DNA of 64,000 bases from CAVVAY01 sp963746465 (GTDB lineage Bacteria; Actinomycetota; Actinomycetes; JACCUZ01), in contig CAVVAY010000007.1 in NCBI GenBank assembly GCA_963746465.1, positions 434,001 to 498,000 on the forward strand. Direction: 5' to 3'. This document shows positions 44,880 through 53,715 of this stretch, piece after piece (position 1 is the first letter of the stretch; each line of letters opens with the position of its first letter). The notes beneath the pieces were generated by a model. The model was not told the DNA's origin. It saw only the letters and a program-made list of their open reading frames with translations, and did no database searches. A program made the position numbers and the translations under genes.

Positions 44880-44929
44880 GCCTCGACGTACCATCCCAGG
44901 CGTCCGAGACCGCAGCCGAGGAGCCCGCC

Positions 44930-47320
44930 GTGAGCACTGCCGCCCAGCCCGAGGTCGACCTCGAGACCCTCGAGGAGATCGAGCGCCGGGTGCTCTGGCT
45001 CGCGGTGCGCATCGTCGACGCGGCCAACCGGGAGCGGACGACCGGCGACGGGGTCAAGGTCGGCGGCCACCAGGCGTCCAGCGCGTCGCTGGTGTCGGTG
45101 ATGACGGCGCTGTGGTTCGGGCACCTCGCGGCGGGCGACCGGGTGGCGGTGAAGCCGCACGCGTCCCCGGTGCTGCACGCCATCAACTACCTGCTCGGCG
45201 ACCTGGACCGCGCGTATCTCACCACACTGCGCGCCCGCGGCGGCCTGCAGTCGTACCCGAGCCGCACCAAGGACCCGGACCGGGTCGACTTCTCCACCGG
45301 GTCGGTCGGGCTGGGTGCCGCTGCGCCGCTGTTCGCCGCGGTCACCCGGCGGTACGTGGACGCGCACTTCGGCCCGCGTGACGGCAGCCGGTTCGTAGCG
45401 CTGCTCGGTGACGCCGAGCTCGACGAGGGCAACGTGTGGGAGGCGATCGCCGACCCGGCCACCCAGGGCCTCGGCAACGTGCTGTGGGTCGTCGACTTCA
45501 ACCGGCAGTCCCTGGACCGGGTGGTGCCCGGGATGCGGATCGCCCAGTGGTCGCAGCAGTTCGCGGCGGCCGGCTGGCACGTCGCGACGGTGAAGTACGG
45601 CAAGCGGCTGCGAGCTGCGTTCGAGCAGCCGGGCGGCGAGGCGTTGCGGCGCCGGATCGACGAGATGCCCAACGAGCAGTACCAGGCGCTGTTCGGCCTG
45701 GGGCCGGCCGACGTACGGGCCGCGTTCCTCGACGGCGCACCGCAGGACGTCCAGGACTTCTGCCGCGGATGGGACGACGAGGCGCTGGCCGCGACCGTCG
45801 TCGACCTCGGCGGGCACGACATGGCCAGCCTGCTCGAGGTCTTCCGCGAGTGCGACGACGTGAAGGACCGGCCCAGCGTCGTGTTCGCCTACACCGTGAA
45901 GGGCTGGGGGCTGCCGACGGCGGGCAACCCGCGCAACCACTCGGCGCTGCTGTCCGGTGAGCAGATCGAGGCGCTGCGCTCGGTCGTCGGCCTGGACGCG
46001 CACACCGAGTGGGACCGGATCGACCCGCTCACCCCGGCCGGCCAGTGGGCGGCCGCCCGTCGCGAGCACCTGGCGCTGCCGCCGGCACCGGGACCGCTCG
46101 GCGTGACGGTGCCCAAGGAGACCGGGGTGCGCTCGAACAAGCCGATCTCGACCCAGGAGATCTTCGGCCGGGTCCTGGTCGACCTTTCCCGCAACGACGA
46201 CCTCGCGCCGTATCTGGTGACGACCGCGCCGGACGTCGCCACCTCCACCAACCTGGCCGGGTTCATCAACCGCAAGGGCGTGTTCGCGCCGGACGAGCGG
46301 CGGTCGTGGGGCAGTGATGAAGCAGCCACGTTGCTCCGTTGGAAAGAGGGTCCGACCGGCCAGCACATCGAGCTGGGCATCAGCGAGATGAACCTGTTCC
46401 TGCTGCTCGGTCAGCTCGGGCTCTCCGGCGACCTGTCCGGACAGCCGCTGCTTCCGGTCGGCACCGTCTACGACCCGTTCGTGCTGCGCGGCCTGGACGC
46501 GTTCATCCACGCGGTCTACTCGGGGTCGCGGTTCGTGGTCGCCGGGACGCCGTCAGGAGTCACCCTCGCGCCGGAGGGTGGCGCGCACCAGTCCACGATC
46601 ACGGCCTCGGTCGGGCTGGAGCTGCCCGAGGTGACGCTGATCGAACCGGCGTACGGCGTGGCACTGGACTGGCTGCTGTGCGACGCGCTGGGCCGGATCT
46701 CCACGGGACGACCGGCTTCACCGCCACCTTCAGCCGCCGCCGCCGAGGCCGACGAGCACGGCGCCTACTACTTCCGTCTCACCACCAGGCCGATCGACCA
46801 GGCGCCTTTCGAGGCCGCCCGCAAGCGGCTGGGCGACGCGGTGCTGCGACGGCAGGTGCTCGCGGGCGCCTACCGGCTGGTCGACGCCACCGGTGCGCTC
46901 GAGCCGGACGCGCCGCAGGTCAGCCTGGTCGCTTCCGGGGCGGTGCTGCCCGAGGTGCTTGGGGCTGCCGAGGAGCTGGCGGCGGAAGGCATTGCCGCCC
47001 ACGTCGTCGACGTCACGTCGCTGGACCGTCTCTACGGCGCCTGGCAGCGGACCCTGCGGCAGGCGATCCGGACGGCGACCACCCCGTCGGTCGCCGGCGC
47101 GCTGCGGGCCGTCCTGCCGGACCGCAGCCCGGTCGTCACGGTGCACGACGCGTCGTCGCACGCGATGGCCTGGATCGGGTCCGCGCTCGGCGTGCCGGCG
47201 GTGCCGGTCGGGGTCGACCGGTTCGGTCAGTCCGGCACCATTGCCGACCTGTACGCCCTGCACGACCTGGACTCCGGGTCGATCGTCAACGCCGCACTGG
47301 CGGCCATCTCGCTGCGCTGA
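44930..47320 (+). CDS. Homodimeric E1 / transketolase-type thiamine diphosphate enzyme (AceE-like)
   Basis: The 796-residue protein has the N-terminal thiamine-binding half with GDAELDEGNVWEAI followed by NVLWVVDFNRQSLD, close to the GDGE...N motif of AceE and transketolase, a central pyrimidine-binding half with IELGISEMNLF and GTPSGVTLAPEGGAHQS, and a C-terminal transketolase domain ending GVDRFGQSGTIADLY. The layout fits homodimeric pyruvate-dehydrogenase E1, but it is about 100 residues shorter than typical AceE and no E2/E3 genes adjoin, so another 2-oxoacid or ketose substrate is possible. GTG start at 44930 has GAGGAG upstream. Confidence 0.85.
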   Translation: MSTAAQPEVDLETLEEIERRVLWLAVRIVDAANRERTTGDGVKVGGHQASSASLVSVMTALWFGHLAAGDRVAVKPHASPVLHAINYLLGDLDRAYLTTLRARGGLQSYPSRTKDPDRVDFSTGSVGLGAAAPLFAAVTRRYVDAHFGPRDGSRFVALLGDAELDEGNVWEAIADPATQGLGNVLWVVDFNRQSLDRVVPGMRIAQWSQQFAAAGWHVATVKYGKRLRAAFEQPGGEALRRRIDEMPNEQYQALFGLGPADVRAAFLDGAPQDVQDFCRGWDDEALAATVVDLGGHDMASLLEVFRECDDVKDRPSVVFAYTVKGWGLPTAGNPRNHSALLSGEQIEALRSVVGLDAHTEWDRIDPLTPAGQWAAARREHLALPPAPGPLGVTVPKETGVRSNKPISTQEIFGRVLVDLSRNDDLAPYLVTTAPDVATSTNLAGFINRKGVFAPDERRSWGSDEAATLLRWKEGPTGQHIELGISEMNLFLLLGQLGLSGDLSGQPLLPVGTVYDPFVLRGLDAFIHAVYSGSRFVVAGTPSGVTLAPEGGAHQSTITASVGLELPEVTLIEPAYGVALDWLLCDALGRISTGRPASPPPSAAAAEADEHGAYYFRLTTRPIDQAPFEAARKRLGDAVLRRQVLAGAYRLVDATGALEPDAPQVSLVASGAVLPEVLGAAEELAAEGIAAHVVDVTSLDRLYGAWQRTLRQAIRTATTPSVAGALRAVLPDRSPVVTVHDASSHAMAWIGSALGVPAVPVGVDRFGQSGTIADLYALHDLDSGSIVNAALAAISLR

Positions 47321-47377
47321 CCTCGTCGGCCCCGCCGCTGGGGCCGGACTGTCGGTGCCGGCTGCCAGGGTTCGGGC

Positions 47378-47863
47378 ATGACCTCCGACGGTGCCCATGA
47401 CTTCGACTTCGTGTTCGGGCGTTGGGACGTGCACAACCGCAAGCTGCGCGACAACAGCGACCCGACCTGCGACGAGTGGGTCGAGTTCGGCGCTACCAGC
47501 GAGGTGTGGCCGCTGCTGCGCACCGGCTGCCACGTCGACCGGATGGAGGCGACCGACCCGCCCGACGGCGACCCCTTCGAGGGGACGACGTTCCGGCTCT
47601 ACGACCCGGCGACGGAGGTGTGGCGGATCTGGTGGAGCTCCACCCGTTCGCCCGGTCGCCTCGACCCACCGGTGGTCGGCCGGTTCGACGGCGCGGTGGG
47701 GACCTTCGAGGCCGACGACGAGGTGGGCGGACGACCGGTGAAGGTCCGCTTCACCTGGCAGCGCGGCGAGCGGGACGCTCCGCGCTGGCAGCAGGAGTTC
47801 TCGTTCGACGGTGGGAAGAGCTACCTGCTCAACTGGGTGATGGAGTTCTCGCCGGCTGCCTAG
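47378..47863 (+). CDS. Lipocalin-like conserved protein, function unknown
   Basis: The 161-residue soluble protein begins with HDFDFVFGRWDVHNRKL and continues in beta-strand-rich sequence (VWRIWWSSTRSPGRLDPPVVG, RVKFTWQ-like strands). The FxFGxWxV start is shared with DUF1579-like proteins, which have a lipocalin-type barrel. No catalytic motif is visible. Its TAG stop overlaps the TAG of the converging penicillin-binding protein gene within four bases (47860-47863). Confidence 0.7.
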   Translation: MTSDGAHDFDFVFGRWDVHNRKLRDNSDPTCDEWVEFGATSEVWPLLRTGCHVDRMEATDPPDGDPFEGTTFRLYDPATEVWRIWWSSTRSPGRLDPPVVGRFDGAVGTFEADDEVGGRPVKVRFTWQRGERDAPRWQQEFSFDGGKSYLLNWVMEFSPAA

Positions 47864-49758
47864 CTGCCGCGCAGGAAGCGCTCCAGCAACGGCCCGGCGG
47901 TGCTCGACCCGGACTGCCCGACGTCGACGAACACGGCGACCGCGAGGTCGCCCTGGATGGCGATCATCCACGCGTGCGTCTGCGGCGGTGAGTCGGTGCC
48001 GAACTCCGCGGTGCCCGTCTTCGCGGCGACCGGCGGACCGGGCAGTGTGGCAAGGAACCGCCCGCTGCCCTCGGTGACGACGGCGCGCATCAGCGAGTGG
48101 ACGGCCGCTGCCTGCTGCTGGGTCACCGGATCAGCGGGCTGGTCGGGGGTCTCCGGCGGGTCCTGCAGCAGCTGCGGGGTGACCGTGGCGCCGCGAGCCA
48201 CCGACGCCGCGACCGCCGCCATCGCCACCGGCGACGCCTCGACCTTGCCCTGGCCGATCATCGACGCCGCGTGCTCGGTCTCCCCGGCATCGGTCGGCAC
48301 GGCGCCGAGGAACACCGGGTAACCGAGGTCGTGGTCCACGCCGAGCCCGAGAGCGGCCGCCGCCGCCGCGAGGTCGGGCTGCGGCACCTTCTCGCGCTGG
48401 CCGATCATCGCGGTGTTGCACGAGTTGGCCACGGCGGTCCGCAGGGTCACCGGACCCAGCCGGCTGCTCGGGTAGTCGTCGTAGTTCTTGAACCGGCGGC
48501 CGTCCACGGTGATCGTCGGCGGGCAGGACACCGTCGTACCGGCGGACAGCCCGGCCCGCAGCAGCGCGAGCGAGGTGACGACCTTGAACGTCGAGCCGGG
48601 TGCGAACCGCCCCACGGTGGCGGTGGAGAGGCCGTGCGAACCGGGTCCGCTGGCCGCGGCCAGCACGTGACCGTCGGACGGCCGGACGGCGACGATCGCG
48701 CTGGCCGGCCGCACGTCCGCGAGGGTCGCCTCGGCCAGCCGCTGGAGCCGCTCGTCGAGGGTGGTCGCCAGTGGTGTGCCGTCGGCCGGTTCGGTGCGGA
48801 ACAGCTCGCGGTCGGCCGTGGCGGCCCCCTCCTCCGGGGATGCCGATACCGCGCGCACCACCACGCCGGGTCGCCCGCGCAGCTGTTCGTCGTAGCGCTT
48901 CTGGAGGCCGGACAGGCCGGTCACGTCCCCCGGTTGCAGTCGGCCGTCGGAGTCCTTCACCAGCTCGGCAGTCGCCGGACCGACGGAACCCAGCACCGGC
49001 CGGGCGAAGTCCCGGGTCGGCGCCAGCGGCAGGTCGCCGTCGATCGCCACGGCACCGGCGATCCCGGCGTACTCGTCGGCCTGTGGCGCATCCGCGACCC
49101 GCAGCACGACAGCCTCGACGAACGCCTTCGGCCCCGACTTCACGACGCGTGCTCCGTACGCCGTGGCGTCCACCCCGACCAGCTCGGCGAGTGCCCGCGC
49201 GCTGGCCCCGGCCTGTTCCGGTGCCACCTTGGTCTTGTCGATCCCGAGCCGCACCACCGGCCGGGGGGTGACCAGGGGGTTTCCACCGTCGCCGAGCACG
49301 TCGCCGCGCCGTGGTGCGACCCGGGTGAGCGCCAAACGCTCGCCGGCGACGAGCGGTGCCATCACCGTGGGTGTCCACCGGACCCGCCATCGACCCTCGA
49401 CGAGTGCCAGGCGGGCCTGTGTGGAGTAGCGCCAGACGGCTCCGGTGCCCGGCACGGGCCAGCGCTGCGCCAGCACGGCCGTCACGTGCTCGTCGTCCCT
49501 GCCAGGCCGCAGCCGGCTCACCCGCACGACGGGGTGCAGGCCGCCCATGCCGGCCGTCGCGTCGGTCAGCTGCTGCTGCGCGACCATCCGCGTGACACCG
49601 GTGACGCGGACCCCGCCCAGCTTCCCCGAGACGAGCCCGGCGGCCAGCGAGCGCGCCACGGGGTCCGGCTCCGGTGCCGTGTCGCCCGAGCAGCTGGTCA
49701 GGCCGGCGGACAGCAGCGTGACGGCGGTGAGGACGGCGAGCGTGGTGCGGCTGGGCAT
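47860..49758 (-). CDS. Penicillin-binding protein, MecA-N/transpeptidase lipoprotein
   Basis: The 632-residue protein has a lipobox (GLTSC, about residue 23), an NTF2-like MecA-N domain (about 35-150), a PBP dimerisation region and a transpeptidase domain with SxxK in APGSTFKVV, SxN in VANSCNTAM and KTG in AAKTGTAEF. All three catalytic motifs are intact, so it should cross-link peptidoglycan at the outer membrane face and bind beta-lactams. The family includes low-affinity class B enzymes, but resistance cannot be inferred. ATG at 49758. Confidence 0.92.
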   Translation of the reverse strand: MPSRTTLAVLTAVTLLSAGLTSCSGDTAPEPDPVARSLAAGLVSGKLGGVRVTGVTRMVAQQQLTDATAGMGGLHPVVRVSRLRPGRDDEHVTAVLAQRWPVPGTGAVWRYSTQARLALVEGRWRVRWTPTVMAPLVAGERLALTRVAPRRGDVLGDGGNPLVTPRPVVRLGIDKTKVAPEQAGASARALAELVGVDATAYGARVVKSGPKAFVEAVVLRVADAPQADEYAGIAGAVAIDGDLPLAPTRDFARPVLGSVGPATAELVKDSDGRLQPGDVTGLSGLQKRYDEQLRGRPGVVVRAVSASPEEGAATADRELFRTEPADGTPLATTLDERLQRLAEATLADVRPASAIVAVRPSDGHVLAAASGPGSHGLSTATVGRFAPGSTFKVVTSLALLRAGLSAGTTVSCPPTITVDGRRFKNYDDYPSSRLGPVTLRTAVANSCNTAMIGQREKVPQPDLAAAAAALGLGVDHDLGYPVFLGAVPTDAGETEHAASMIGQGKVEASPVAMAAVAASVARGATVTPQLLQDPPETPDQPADPVTQQQAAAVHSLMRAVVTEGSGRFLATLPGPPVAAKTGTAEFGTDSPPQTHAWMIAIQGDLAVAVFVDVGQSGSSTAGPLLERFLRGS

Positions 49759-49917
49759 CAGAGCATTGTGCCGAATTCGTCCCTGTTTGGCCGACATTTC
49801 CGCGCCCGGGGCCGGGCCAAGCGGACTGCAAGTGGCCTGCAAGGCCTTCCGGCCATTGTTGTCCCATCAGCCCGAGCGCACCGGACGGGCGACGGCAGCC
49901 GAGAGGAGGGGAGCACA

Positions 49918-50013
49918 GTGTCCGCACTGAACCAGGACGTGCTGCGCGCGATCGAGATCGAGCGCCTGCGTCGAGCGAAGGAGGCGCGCCGCGCGCGCGG
50001 CCTTGGCCGTTGA
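49918..50013 (+). CDS. 31-residue basic helical micro-protein
   Basis: GTG at 49918 is preceded by a very strong GAGAGGAGGGGAG ribosome site and opens 31 codons: SALNQDVLRAIEIERLRR, then KEARRARGLGR and a TGA stop. Residues 6-25 would form a continuous amphipathic, highly charged helix. The strong ribosome site, the GC-rich third positions and the free intergenic location argue that it is translated. No family is recognised. Confidence 0.6.
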   Translation: MSALNQDVLRAIEIERLRRAKEARRARGLGR

Positions 50014-50074
50014 CCGCAACGGGACCGGGAGCTGTGCTCCTGACTCCCCGAGCGAACCGAACACCTGACCCGAG

Positions 50075-50114
50075 CGGCCGGGACGTCCACCAGCACCGGT
50101 GGACGCCCCGGCCG
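50075..50114 (+). terminator. Large GC hairpin before pntAA, with an alternative pairing
   Basis: 50075-50091 pairs with 50098-50114 over 17 bases with one mismatch. The inner part of the same left arm (GGCCGGGACGTC, 50077-50088) also matches 50130-50141 perfectly, giving a competing hairpin that ends 26 bases before the pntAA start. A terminator for the micro-protein gene is the simplest reading; attenuation of pntAA is possible. Confidence 0.5.
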
Positions 50115-50167
50115 TCGGCATGCCGGTGCGACGTCCCGGCCGGGGCCTGCCCTAGGTTGGCCTGATC

Positions 50168-51256
50168 ATGAGGGTCGGGGTCGTGGCAGAGCGGCGTGCG
50201 GGCGAGCGCCGGGTGGCTCTCGTACCCGAGGCGGTCGGCAAGCTGGTCACCGCGGGCCTCCGGGTCGCCGTCGAGTCGGCAGCCGGCCAGCACGCCTTCG
50301 CCACCGACGAGGCCTACCGCGCGGCCGGCGCCGTGGTGGTCGACGAGGTGCTCACCGACTCCGACGTCGTGCTCACCGTCTCGCCGCTGACCGTCGAGCA
50401 GGCCGCCCGGCTGCGCCGCGGAGCGATCACCCTGGGCTTCCTGCCGGCAGGCGCCCAGACCGAGCTGCTCGACGTGCTCCGCGAGCGCGAGGTCCTCGCG
50501 TTCGCGATGGAGCTGGTGCCGCGCATCAGTCGGGCCCAGTCGATGGACGCGCTGTCGTCCCAGGCCCTCGTCGCGGGATACCGCGCCGCGATCGTGGCCG
50601 CCGAGCGGCTGCCGCGGTTCTTCCCCCTCTTCATGACCGCCGCCGGCACGGTCACGCCGGCCAAGGTCCTGGTGCTCGGCGCCGGGGTCGCCGGGCTGCA
50701 GGCGATCGCCACCGCCCGCCGTCTCGGTGCCGTCGTCGAGGCGTACGACGTGCGGCCGGCCTCTGCCGACGAGGTCCGCTCGATGGGGGCGACCTTCGTC
50801 GACCTCGGGCTCGAGGCGCTCGAGGGCACCGGCGGCTACGCCCGTGAGATGGCCGAGGAGCGCGCCGAACGGCAACGCGAGCTGCTCACGCCCTACGTCG
50901 CCGACTGCGACGTCGTCATCACCACGGCAGCCGTGCCCGGCCGGCCGGCGCCCTTGCTGGTGACCGCCGCGATGGTCGAGGCCATGCGTCCCGGCTCGGT
51001 GCTGGTCGACCTCGCCGCCGAGAGCGGCGGCAACTGCGAGCTGTCGCAGCCCGGCGTGGACCTCGACCACGGCGGGGTGCTGGTGCACGGCGTGCAGGAC
51101 GCGCCGTCGGCGATGCCGGTGCATGCCAGCCAGCTGTACTCCCGCAACCTGGTCAACCTGCTGCTGCTGATGACCACCGACGGGGCCGTCGTGCCCGACT
51201 TCGACGACGAGATCGTCGCCGCCGCATGCGTGACCCGGAAGGACGCCGATGACTGA
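50168..51256 (+). CDS. pntAA: NAD(P) transhydrogenase alpha subunit, NAD-binding domain (PntAA)
   Basis: The 362-residue protein is domain I of proton-translocating transhydrogenase, which binds NAD(H). Visible features are RRVALVPEAVGKL, RISRAQSMDALSSQA, the Rossmann VLGAGVAGLQAIATARRLG, and a C-terminal LAAESGGNCE. The membrane part is split off as a separate gene, as in many actinobacteria. ATG at 50168. The last eight bases overlap pntAB. The complex uses the proton gradient to drive hydride transfer from NADH to NADP+. Confidence 0.95.
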   Translation: MRVGVVAERRAGERRVALVPEAVGKLVTAGLRVAVESAAGQHAFATDEAYRAAGAVVVDEVLTDSDVVLTVSPLTVEQAARLRRGAITLGFLPAGAQTELLDVLREREVLAFAMELVPRISRAQSMDALSSQALVAGYRAAIVAAERLPRFFPLFMTAAGTVTPAKVLVLGAGVAGLQAIATARRLGAVVEAYDVRPASADEVRSMGATFVDLGLEALEGTGGYAREMAEERAERQRELLTPYVADCDVVITTAAVPGRPAPLLVTAAMVEAMRPGSVLVDLAAESGGNCELSQPGVDLDHGGVLVHGVQDAPSAMPVHASQLYSRNLVNLLLLMTTDGAVVPDFDDEIVAAACVTRKDADD

Positions 51257-51548
51257 CGGGACGACACTGCTGACGTTCTTCGTCCTCGCGGTGTTCGTGG
51301 GCTTCGAGGTCGTCTCCAAGGTGTCCTCGGTGCTGCACACACCGCTGATGTCGGGCGCCAACGCGATCCACGGCGTGATCCTGGTCGGCGCGATCGTCGT
51401 CGCCGGTCACGCCGACTCGACACCGGCGCTCGTCCTGGGGCTCGCGGCAGTCGTCCTCGCCACCGTCAACATGGTGGGCGGCTTCGTGGTCACCGACCGG
51501 ATGCTCGAGATGTTCGGCCGTGGCCGCCGCCGGGACGGCGACGCATGA
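51249..51548 (+). CDS. pntAB: NAD(P) transhydrogenase alpha-2 membrane subunit (PntAB)
   Basis: The 99-residue protein has three membrane spans and the family loop HTPLMSGANAIHGVILVGA, which lies near the proton channel. It links the NAD-binding subunit to the beta subunit. The start overlaps pntAA and its stop overlaps pntB (ATGA), giving stoichiometric coupled translation. Confidence 0.95.
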   Translation: MTDGTTLLTFFVLAVFVGFEVVSKVSSVLHTPLMSGANAIHGVILVGAIVVAGHADSTPALVLGLAAVVLATVNMVGGFVVTDRMLEMFGRGRRRDGDA

Positions 51549-52942
51549 ACGTGCTGTCCTCCCAGGTCGAGGCGCTGGGCTACCTGGCCGCTGCGGTGTG
51601 CTTCATCCTCGCGCTGAAGGGCTTGTCGTCCCCGGCCAGCGCGCGGCGAGGCAACCTGGTGGGGGCCGCCGGTGCGGTGCTCGCCTGCGTGGTGGTCTTC
51701 CTCGCCGAGGACCTCGACCACGTCGTGCCGATCCTGGTCGCGATCGCCGTCGGTGCGGCGGTGGGCGTACCGGCTGCCCGTCGGGTCGCGATGACCCAGA
51801 TGCCGCAGCTCGTGGCCCTGTTCAACGGCGTCGGCGGAGCAGCGGCCGCGCTGGTCGCCGCCCTCGAGCTCACCGGCGGCTCGGGTCACCCGTCGTACAC
51901 CGCTGCGATGGCGGGTGCCTTCACCGTGCTGGTGGGTGCGATCTCGTTCTCCGGCTCGGTGGTCACCTTCGCCAAGCTCCAGGAGCTGATGACCACCCGG
52001 CCGGTCGTCTTCCCGGGCGGCCCGCTGGTGATGGCCCTGGCGACCGCAGTCGGTGTAGGCCTCGGCGTCGGTGTCGTGCTCGACGGGCACGACAGCACGG
52101 CGTCGCCGTTGCTGTTGGTGCTGCTCGCACTCGTCGCGCTGGTCGTCGGTGTGCTGTTCGTGCTGCCGGTGGGCGGCGCCGACGTACCGATCGTCATCTC
52201 ACTGCTGAACGCCTTCACCGGACTCACGGTCGCGGCCAGCGGCTACGTCCTCGACAACGTGCTGCTGCTCGTCGCCGGAACCCTGGTCGGTGCGAGCGGC
52301 ACGATCCTGACCCGGATGATGGCCGCCGCGATGGGCCGCTCGACGGTGAGCATCCTGTTCGGCGCGTTCAAGGGCGGCTCGACTGCCGGCTCGACCGAGG
52401 TGAGCAACCGGCCGGTGCGGTCGGCCAGTGCCGAGGACGTCGCCATCCTGCTCGGCTACGCACGCAAGGTCGTCATCGTGCCCGGCTACGGCCTCGCCGT
52501 CGCTCAGGCCCAGCACACCATCCACGAGCTGGTCGACGTGCTGGAGAAGAAGGGCATCGAGGTCGTGTACGGCATCCACCCGGTCGCCGGCCGGATGCCC
52601 GGGCACATGAACGTTCTGCTCGCCGAGGCGAACGTGCCATACGAACAGCTCAAGGAGATGGACGAGGTCAACTCCGAGCTGTCCTCGACCGACGTCGCGC
52701 TGGTGGTGGGCGCCAACGACGTGGTGAACCCGGCCGCGAAGACCAGCCCCGGCAGCCCCATCTACGGGATGCCGATCCTCACCGTCGGTGACGCGAAGGC
52801 TGTGGTCTTCCTCAAGCGCTCGATGCGCCCCGGCTTCGCGGGCATCGAGAACGAGCTGCTCTACGAGCCCGGTACGACGTTGCTGTTCGGCGACGCGAAG
52901 GACTCGCTCACCAAGGTCCTGCAGTCCCTCAAGTCCCTCTAG
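51545..52942 (+). CDS. pntB: NAD(P) transhydrogenase beta subunit (PntB)
   Basis: The 465-residue protein has eight to nine membrane spans in its first 260 residues, then the NADP-binding domain III with VPGYGLAVAQAQH, HPVAGRMPGHMNVLLAEA, LVVGANDVVNPAAK and FLKRSM. These match the universal PntB motifs. It completes the proton-translocating transhydrogenase encoded by the three overlapping genes. Confidence 0.96.
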   Translation: MNVLSSQVEALGYLAAAVCFILALKGLSSPASARRGNLVGAAGAVLACVVVFLAEDLDHVVPILVAIAVGAAVGVPAARRVAMTQMPQLVALFNGVGGAAAALVAALELTGGSGHPSYTAAMAGAFTVLVGAISFSGSVVTFAKLQELMTTRPVVFPGGPLVMALATAVGVGLGVGVVLDGHDSTASPLLLVLLALVALVVGVLFVLPVGGADVPIVISLLNAFTGLTVAASGYVLDNVLLLVAGTLVGASGTILTRMMAAAMGRSTVSILFGAFKGGSTAGSTEVSNRPVRSASAEDVAILLGYARKVVIVPGYGLAVAQAQHTIHELVDVLEKKGIEVVYGIHPVAGRMPGHMNVLLAEANVPYEQLKEMDEVNSELSSTDVALVVGANDVVNPAAKTSPGSPIYGMPILTVGDAKAVVFLKRSMRPGFAGIENELLYEPGTTLLFGDAKDSLTKVLQSLKSL

Positions 52943-52949
52943 CCCAACG

Positions 52950-53444
52950 ATGCCCGTGTCGGTGCGACCACTCGGCGACGCGGACACCGGCTGGGCCGCG
53001 GAGGTCATGGCCGACCGGTGGGGGTCGGTGTTCGTCGCGCGCAAGGGCGAGCTGCTCGACGCCTCGGCCCTCCCCGGGTTCGTCGCGGAGCTCGACGGCA
53101 GCGCCGCCGGTCTTGCCGTGGTCGCCGTCCGTGGGACCGACTACGAGGTGGTCTCCCTGTCCGCGAGACCGGAGGGCGCGGGCGTCGGGAGCGCCCTGCT
53201 GCAGAGCTGCGTGGATGACGCCCGCAGCCGGGGTTGTCACCGGGTGTGGCTCATCACGACCAACGACAACCTCCGGGCGATCGGCTTCTACCAGCGCTTC
53301 GGGATGGACCTCTGCGCCCTGCACCGGCACGGCGTCGACCGCTCCCGCCAGGTCAAGCCCTCGATCCCCGTGGTCGGCGCGTCCGGCATCCCCATCGTCC
53401 ATGAGCTGGAGTTCGAGCTGCTGCTGGGCGACCCCGTCGCGTGA
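52950..53444 (+). CDS. GNAT-family N-acetyltransferase
   Basis: The 164-residue protein contains ARPEGAGVGSALLQSCVDDA (acetyl-CoA loop) and TTNDNLRAIGFYQRFGM, the motif B helix of GNAT enzymes. The final residues PIVHELEFELLL form the last strand. The target is unknown. The ATG is 7 bases after the pntB stop, so read-through from the pnt operon is likely, but no functional link is evident. Confidence 0.88.
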   Translation: MPVSVRPLGDADTGWAAEVMADRWGSVFVARKGELLDASALPGFVAELDGSAAGLAVVAVRGTDYEVVSLSARPEGAGVGSALLQSCVDDARSRGCHRVWLITTNDNLRAIGFYQRFGMDLCALHRHGVDRSRQVKPSIPVVGASGIPIVHELEFELLLGDPVA

Positions 53445-53516
53445 GGCGGCTCACGTGTGCGTGACGTCGGGCCGGGAAGGTCGTTGGGCAGGGCGAATCA
53501 CCCGGCTGGAGGACCG

Positions 53517-53687
53517 ATGAAGAAGAACGCGAGGCTGCACGAGCAGCTGGAGGCGGCTGCGAAGGACGACGAGGACCGCGCGGCCCGGGAACGCAACGCC
53601 GGCATCGCGATCGCCGTGCTGGCCCTGGTGGTGGTCGGCCTCCTGCTGGCGATCGTGACGGGCGCCGCCGACTCGTTCCACCCCTAG
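53517..53687 (+). CDS. Small single-span membrane protein, function unknown
   Basis: The 56-residue product has a charged helical N-terminus (KKNARLHEQLEAAAKDDEDR) and one membrane helix (AIAVLALVVVGLLLAIVT). The ATG at 53517 follows GGAGGA. No family is recognised. It converges with upp. Confidence 0.65.
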   Translation: MKKNARLHEQLEAAAKDDEDRAARERNAGIAIAVLALVVVGLLLAIVTGAADSFHP

Positions 53688-53715
53688 GACGCGTCGCACC
53701 GTCGCGCCGAGTGCG

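Noticed and set aside
48131..51361. Long minus-strand open frame opposite pntAA and overlapping the PBP gene
   Set aside because: Antisense shadow of well-identified genes, with Arg/Gly-rich nonsense and no motifs.
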